A stretch of 64,000 nucleotides of DNA from positions 1-64,000 of the forward strand of contig CAWKDZ010000005.1 in the NCBI GenBank assembly GCA_963848525.1. The letters run 5' to 3'. Source of the stretch: JACCTU01 sp963848525 (GTDB lineage: Bacteria; Actinomycetota; Thermoleophilia; Gaiellales; Gaiellaceae). The notes below the pieces were generated by a model. It had not been told where the DNA came from and ran no database searches. It was given only the letters and a program-made list of their open reading frames with translations. The translations under genes and the position numbers were made by a program. Shown in pieces: positions 60,027 through 64,000 of the stretch (its first letter is position 1; each line of letters starts with the position of its first letter).

Positions 60027-60727
60027 ATGCTCTCCTTGATCGGTTCGTCGGTGTGGATGCCGCATTCGAGCTTGTCGGAGCCCGCCCAGCGGCCGGCCCG
60101 CTCCTCCTCCGCGGCCGAGATCGGGCGGGTGCACGGGATGCACCCGATCGACCGGTAGCCCGCCTCGTGGAGCGGGTTGGAGGGGATCTCGTTCACGGTG
60201 ATGTACGCCCAGACGCGCTTCTCGTCCCAGTCGGCGAGCGGATGCAGCTTCCAGACGCCGTAGCGCTCCGACCACTGCACCTTGGGCGTGCCGGCGCGCG
60301 ACGGCGACTGGTCGCGGCGGATCCCGGAAGCCCAGGCGGCGTACGGCTCGAGCGCCTGGATCAGCGGCTCGACCTTGCGGATGTGGCAGCAGCGGTCCGG
60401 GTCGCGCTCCCAGAGGTTCGGACCCTCGCGGCGGTGCTGCTCGGCGACGGTGATGATCTCCGGGCGGACCAGCTCGAGCCCGTAGCGCTGCACGAGCGCC
60501 TCGCGCGTCTCGTACGTCTCGCGGAAGAAGAGGTGCGTGTCGAGCTCGACGATCGGGATGTCGAGCCCGAGCTCGGAGACCATGTGCACGAGCACGCTCG
60601 ACTGCTTCTGCCAGGAGCAGGTGAGTGCAAGCTCGCGGTCGAAGCGCTCGTAGGCCCACTCGAGCAGCTCCTCGGCCGGCATCGACTCGAAGTCGAGCTC
60701 AGGCAGCTGGGGCGCGGTCGCCGCCAA
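60023..60727 (-). CDS. cysH: Adenylylsulfate (APS) reductase, CysH family with 4Fe-4S cluster
   Basis: Intact 234 residues. ELALTCSWQKQSSVLVHMVS (PP-loop-like), VELDTHLFFRETYETREALV, DPDRCCHIRKVEPLIQALEP and RSIGCIPCTRPISAAEEER: the Cys-Cys ... Cys-x-x-Cys pattern ligates a 4Fe-4S cluster, which marks APS rather than PAPS reductases. The C-terminal Lys-Leu-Glu-Cys-Gly-Ile-His carries the catalytic Cys that forms the thiosulfonate. The TTG 60727 is supported by AAGGAGG 6 nt upstream, at 60734-60740. It produces sulfite, the substrate of the ComA-like enzyme encoded directly upstream. Confidence 0.93.
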   Translation of the reverse strand: MAATAPQLPELDFESMPAEELLEWAYERFDRELALTCSWQKQSSVLVHMVSELGLDIPIVELDTHLFFRETYETREALVQRYGLELVRPEIITVAEQHRREGPNLWERDPDRCCHIRKVEPLIQALEPYAAWASGIRRDQSPSRAGTPKVQWSERYGVWKLHPLADWDEKRVWAYITVNEIPSNPLHEAGYRSIGCIPCTRPISAAEEERAGRWAGSDKLECGIHTDEPIKESM

Positions 60728-61448
60728 GCAGCACCTCCTTGAGCGTGTCGCCTCTGAGCCCGAGCCGGAGCGTCTCGAGCGGGATCACCTCGTCGGGCGG
60801 GATGTTGCCGAGGTTGACCGTCGGCCCGTACGCCTTCACGAACCACGCCTGGGCCGCCTTCGTCGGTGCCTCGAAGATCACGTCCTCGAGCGGGACCGCA
60901 CCCGCGATCTCGTCGACGAGGTCCGTGCGCATCTCTCCCGCCTTCGTGAAGATCCCCGCGCTGCCGCCCTCGCGCGCCTCGGTGATCACCTTCCACGCGC
61001 CCGCGTCGAGCTCCTCGCGCAGCCAGGACGTCCACTCGTCCGGCGCGAACTCGACGGCGGAGTCCTTGGAACCGACCTCGGAGAGCACGGTGAAGTCGCG
61101 CGCGAACTCGGCGATCAGCTCGAGCTTCCGCTCGCGCGGGATCTCGACGGTGCCGTCGGAGATCTCGACGTGCGTGAGACCCAGGTCGCGCAGCCACGAC
61201 TTGTACTGCTCGACCTTGCCCTTGACGTAGACGACCTCGAAGAAGGTGCCGCCGATCACGACCGGCTTCTCGCGCAGGACCTCGAGCTTGCGCTTCAGGT
61301 TGTGCGTGACGTAGGCCGTGCCCCAGCCGAGCTTGACTACGTCGATGTAGGGGCCCGACGTCTCGAGCGCATCTTCCCACGCGCGCGGGCCGAGGCCCTT
61401 GTCGAGCACGTGCGTCAGCCCTGCGGTGCGGGGCTCAAAGTCGAGCAA
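60699..61448 (-). CDS. comA: Phosphosulfolactate synthase (ComA family)
   Basis: Intact 249 residues. ComA adds sulfite to phosphoenolpyruvate to give (R)-phosphosulfolactate, the first step to sulfolactate or coenzyme M. GLTHVLDKGLGPRAWEDALE, YIDVVKLGWGTAYVTHNLKR, VVIGGTFFEVVYVKGKVEQY, LTHVEISDGTVEIPRERKLE, FTVLSEVGSKDSAVEFAPDE and AGIFTKAGEMRTDLVDEIA are the usual ComA strings. TTG 61448 lies within the end of the fumarase beta gene (14-nt overlap), and the 3' end runs 29 nt into cysH. Bacterial homologues exist in spore sulfolactate synthesis (Bacillus YitD); placement in a sulfate-reduction operon suggests a direct sulfite sink. Confidence 0.9.
   Translation of the reverse strand: MLDFEPRTAGLTHVLDKGLGPRAWEDALETSGPYIDVVKLGWGTAYVTHNLKRKLEVLREKPVVIGGTFFEVVYVKGKVEQYKSWLRDLGLTHVEISDGTVEIPRERKLELIAEFARDFTVLSEVGSKDSAVEFAPDEWTSWLREELDAGAWKVITEAREGGSAGIFTKAGEMRTDLVDEIAGAVPLEDVIFEAPTKAAQAWFVKAYGPTVNLGNIPPDEVIPLETLRLGLRGDTLKEVLLGGDRAPAA
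60734..60740 (-). promoter_or_regulatory. Ribosome binding site of cysH (TTG start)
   Basis: AAGGAGG lies 6 nt before TTG 60727, supporting this non-ATG start inside the end of comA. Confidence 0.7.
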
Positions 61449-62022
61449 AGAGCTCCTTCAACTTCTCCTGCGCGGCCGCCTGAACGTCGTGGTAGAGCGA
61501 GTTGCCGTGCGCGTCGATGCCGACGGTGAGCGGACCGAAGTCCTTGACGCGGAACTTCCAGAGGCACTCGGGCATCAACTCCTCCCAGGCGACCTCCTCG
61601 ATCTCCTCGATCTGCGTCGTCTCGAGCGCGGCTGCGCCTCCGACGATCGCGAAGTAGACCATCCCGAGCTTGCGCATCGGCTCGATCGCCTCGTCCGGGA
61701 AGCCGCCCTTGCCGCAGATCCCGCGGACGCCGTAGCGCTCACCGAGCGGCTCCGTGAAGCGCACCATGCGCGCGCTCGTCGTGGTGCCGATGCAGACCTT
61801 CTCGTAGCGGCCCTCGCCGACCTTGCGCACGCCCGGCGCCGTGTGCAGAAGGAACGCGCCACTGAGGTCCATCGGCGGCTCCTGGCCCTCGTCGAAGATG
61901 CGGATCTGCGTCCGGTCGCGGATCCCGATGATGTGACCCTGGACGACGACCTCGTCGCCGGCGCGGAGCTTCAGGATCTCGCGCTCGTCCGTGATCGGGA
62001 AGGTGACCTCGTGCGTAGCCAC
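61435..62022 (-). CDS. Class I fumarate hydratase, beta subunit-like
   Basis: Intact 195 residues. Two-subunit class I fumarase C-terminal domain: REILKLRAGDEVVVQGHIIG, IRDRTQIRIFDEGQEPPMDL, SGAFLLHTAPGVRKVGEGRY, TTTSARMVRFTEPLGERYGV, RGICGKGGFPDEAIEPMRKL, FRVKDFGPLTVGIDAHGNSL. The family also includes L(+)-tartrate dehydratase beta. Paired with the alpha subunit encoded upstream (the GTG overlaps the alpha TAG). Reaction on fumarate/malate is the default, but a related substrate is possible given the ComA neighbour. Confidence 0.9.
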   Translation of the reverse strand: MATHEVTFPITDEREILKLRAGDEVVVQGHIIGIRDRTQIRIFDEGQEPPMDLSGAFLLHTAPGVRKVGEGRYEKVCIGTTTSARMVRFTEPLGERYGVRGICGKGGFPDEAIEPMRKLGMVYFAIVGGAAALETTQIEEIEEVAWEELMPECLWKFRVKDFGPLTVGIDAHGNSLYHDVQAAAQEKLKELFARL

Positions 62023-62922
62023 TAGAACTCGCGGTCGTAGTCGACGGAACCGTCCGCTCCGATGTGCGCCGATGCGCGCCGCGCGGCCCAGCACTGGTAG
62101 TTGACGGCGACGGGGTTGAGCGTCATGTGCGTGTCCGCGTGCTCGATGTGGCACTGGAGGACGGTCACGTCGCCGCCGAGCCCCATCGGGCCGATCCCCG
62201 TCTCGTTCAGGAGCTCGTACAGCTCGTCCTCGAGCTGCGCGACGACCGGGTCGGCGTTCCGCGTCCCGATCGGGCGCATGATCGCCTCCTTCGCCAGGTA
62301 CATCGCGTAGTCGGCGCTGCCGCCGATCCCGACGCCGACGATTCCCGGCGGGCACGGCTTACCGCCCGCGCCGACGATCGACTCGAGCACGAACTGCTTG
62401 ATCCCCTTCACGCCGTCGGCGGGGACGCACATCTTCAGGAAGCTCATGTTCTCCGAGCCCGGAGCCCTTCGGCACGCACTTGACGTCGAGCCCGTCCCAG
62501 TCGGCGATGAAGTCCCAGTGCACGATCGGGAGCCGGTGACCGATGTTCGGCCCGGTGTTCTCGCGCGTGATCGTGTGCACCGCGTTCGAGCGCAGCGGGT
62601 GCTCGATCGTCGCGCGCGCGGTGCCGTCTCGCAGAGCGTCGTAGATGCGGGCCGGGTGGAGCGGGAAGTGCTCGCCGACGCGGCAGTGGTAGACGGCGAC
62701 GCCCGTGTCCTGGCAGACGAGGTTCTTCTCGTCGTCGGCGATCTGCACGTTGCGCACGATCGTCTCGAGCACGCGCCGGCCCGGGATCGACGTCTCGCGG
62801 TCCTTGGCCTCGACGAGCGCGTCGCGCAGGTCCTGCGGGATGTCCTTCAGCGCCCAGACGTAGAGGTGCGCGGCCGCGTCCTCGACCGCGAACTGAAGGT
62901 CGGTGGCGGTCGTCGTACTCAT
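62022..62922 (-). CDS. Class I fumarate hydratase, alpha subunit-like
   Basis: About 300 residues with one break near 62460 (an extra G in a GGG run). YVWALKDIPQDLRDALVEAK, VQIADDEKNLVCQDTGVAVY, HTITRENTGPNIGHRLPIVH, VKCVPKGSGSENMSFLKMCV, KPCPPGIVGVGIGGSADYAM and DVTVLQCHIEHADTHMTLNP. The three cluster Cys (after KNLV, in LKMC, and in KPCPPG) fit the 4Fe-4S fumarase alpha subunit. ATG 62922 overlaps the flavoprotein stop (ATGA). This is the only frame break I found in the right-hand 20 kb. Confidence 0.9.
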
Positions 62923-64000
62923 GCTGCCTTCTCCGCGGCGGCCTTGCCGGCCCGGCGGCCGAAGACGGTGCACTCGAGCAGCGAGTTGCCCATCATCCGG
63001 TTGCGGCCGTGCGTGCCTCCGGCGATCTCGCCGCACGCGAACAGCCCTTCGCGCGTCGTCTCGCCGTGCTCGTCGATCACGAGGCCTCCGTTCTGGTAGT
63101 GGAGGACGGGGTAGGTCAGGATCGGCTCGGCCAGCGGGTCGATGCCGCCGCTCCGGTAGCGCCGCAGCATGTAGGGGAGCGAGATCTCGGCGTCCTCCTC
63201 CGCGATCCGCGTCGTGTCGAGGTACACGGCCGGGCGCCCGTCCGGCGTCTCGACGCCCTTCCCCTTCGCCACCTCGTCGAAGATCGCCTGCGAGACCGCG
63301 TCGCGCGGGCCGAGCGAGTCGGTGAACTCCTCGCGGTCGGCGTTCAGGAGCACGGCGCCGTACGCGCGCGTGGTCTCCGGGATCGAGTAGCCCTGCATCG
63401 TCCCGGGCCACGCGCCGCCGTTCGGGTGGTACTGGAGCGCGTCGAGGTCGCGCGCTTCGGCCCCGACGTCGAGTGCGATCCGCGTCACCTCGCCCGTCGC
63501 TCCCGGGTGGTTCGTCGAGAGCTCGCCGCGCTCCTCGGCCTCGCGGTAGCAGCGGCCGCCGGCGGCAAGGACGACGGTCGCCGCCTCGAGGACGTGGTCG
63601 CCGCAGCGGGCGCGCCAGCCGTGCTCGGTCGGCGTCAGCTCCGAGAGCGGCGACTTCGGGAACGTGGCCACGGTCGAGGACTCGACCGCGTCGCGGAGCG
63701 CCTTCGTGATCGCGTGGCCGGTCCGGTCGCCGACCTGGAGCAGGCGCTTCCGGGTCGCGCCGCCGCAGCGGGCCAGGCGGTAGCCGCCGTTCTCGCGCGT
63801 GAACTCGACGCCCAGCTCCTCGAGCCAGTGGATCGCTCCCGGCGCTTCAGAGGTGAGGATCTCGACGAGCCGACGGTCGGCCGTCTCGTGGCTCGAGTTC
63901 CAGACGTCCTCGGCGTGGATCTCGGGCGAGTCGTCCGGCGCAAACGCCGCCTGGATGCCGCCCTGCGCCTTGGCCGAGTTGCAGGACTGGAGCGCCCCCT
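62919..64000 (-). CDS. Fumarate reductase/succinate dehydrogenase-type flavoprotein, 5' partial
   Basis: The C-terminal 359 residues are in the window; the FAD-binding N-terminus lies beyond 64000. QGGIQAAFAPDDSPEIHAED, EILTSEAPGAIHWLEELGVE, VVLAAGGRCYREAEERGEL, LDALQYHPNGGAWPGTMQGY, TTRAYGAVLLNADREEFTDS, and the end VIDEHGETTREGLFACGEIA plus NRMMGNSLLECTVFGRRAGK match FAD_binding_2 proteins. It ends right after the FAD domain: the C-terminal helical domain of SdhA/FrdA is absent, so it is more like soluble fumarate reductases or L-aspartate-oxidase-like enzymes. First visible gene of the operon running to 56916. Confidence 0.85.
   Translation of the reverse strand, partial: GALQSCNSAKAQGGIQAAFAPDDSPEIHAEDVWNSSHETADRRLVEILTSEAPGAIHWLEELGVEFTRENGGYRLARCGGATRKRLLQVGDRTGHAITKALRDAVESSTVATFPKSPLSELTPTEHGWRARCGDHVLEAATVVLAAGGRCYREAEERGELSTNHPGATGEVTRIALDVGAEARDLDALQYHPNGGAWPGTMQGYSIPETTRAYGAVLLNADREEFTDSLGPRDAVSQAIFDEVAKGKGVETPDGRPAVYLDTTRIAEEDAEISLPYMLRRYRSGGIDPLAEPILTYPVLHYQNGGLVIDEHGETTREGLFACGEIAGGTHGRNRMMGNSLLECTVFGRRAGKAAAEKAA

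Noticed and set aside
62919..64000. Flavoprotein as NadB (L-aspartate oxidase)
   Set aside because: No nadA or nadC neighbour, and the HPNGGAWPG/GCEIAGG-like text fits general fumarate-reductase flavoproteins as well; assignment left open.
1..64000. CRISPR arrays, tRNA or rRNA genes, insertion sequences, phage genes
   Set aside because: Looked for repeated spacers, clover-leaf ends, transposase motifs and terminal inverted repeats; none was found.

Overview
The window is high-GC DNA (about 70% by eye) with many GTG and TTG starts and tightly packed genes. Start and stop codons usually overlap within strands, and convergent genes overlap at their tails. With the Streptomyces subtilisin inhibitor-like protein, the leaderless promoters and an actinobacterial-style sulfate operon, this points to an actinobacterium. 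Thermoleophilia (Gaiellales/Solirubrobacterales) is my best guess, but the sequence alone does not prove it. I saw no rRNA, tRNA, CRISPR array, transposase, integrase or phage gene.

Positions 1-52,000 hold a very large surface-polysaccharide locus. It encodes an ABC exporter (Wzm/Wzt, 3-2353), a Wzx flippase (49765-51204) and an O-antigen ligase/polymerase-like protein (28919-30193). It also has about ten cytoplasmic glycosyltransferases of GT4/GT2 type, several multi-pass GT-C-like membrane proteins, and four sugar epimerases/dehydratases. There are three DegT/DnrJ aminotransferases, five SAM-methyltransferase domains (one fused to a GT2), one hexapeptide acyltransferase, two asparagine-synthetase-type amidotransferases, and a NodU-type carbamoyltransferase. 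Finally there are four ATP-grasp ligases and three polysaccharide-deacetylase-like proteins, placed next to each other in two sub-operons. Together they look like a system for building a nitrogen-rich, heavily decorated glycan. The pairing of ATP-grasp ligases with deacetylase-like proteins could mean that freed sugar amines are capped with carboxylates or amino acids (inference).

Inside this locus sits a small regulated module (41605-45530): a DUF402 protein, a 14-TM MFS exporter, and its TetR repressor with a perfect 8-2-8 operator and a related second operator. Next to it are an epimerase and an SSI-like protease inhibitor. A FlgD-Ig-like exported protein and a macrodomain protein (51141-52572) share a palindromic divergent promoter and mark the right edge of the locus.

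Positions 52,641-64,000 are sulfur metabolism, all on the minus strand. The sulfate ABC importer operon (sbp-cysT-cysW-cysA) has a sigma70-like promoter whose -35/spacer is covered by a perfect inverted repeat. Upstream is a nine-gene overlapping operon: flavoprotein, fumarase alpha, fumarase beta, ComA-like phosphosulfolactate synthase, cysH (APS-reductase type), cysC, sat, DUF4395 and a TauE/SafE permease. No sulfite reductase is visible. The presence of ComA, TauE and fumarase/flavoprotein genes suggests that sulfite may be diverted into a sulfonate (inference).

Data quality varies strongly. From 1 to about 28 kb almost every polysaccharide gene is broken by several +1 frameshifts; from 44 to 64 kb I found only one. 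The shifts I reconstructed are nearly all single-base insertions, often a C inserted in GG (GCGG read as GCGCG). They look like uncorrected long-read errors rather than real pseudogenes, so the broken genes are annotated as single CDSs with the breaks described.
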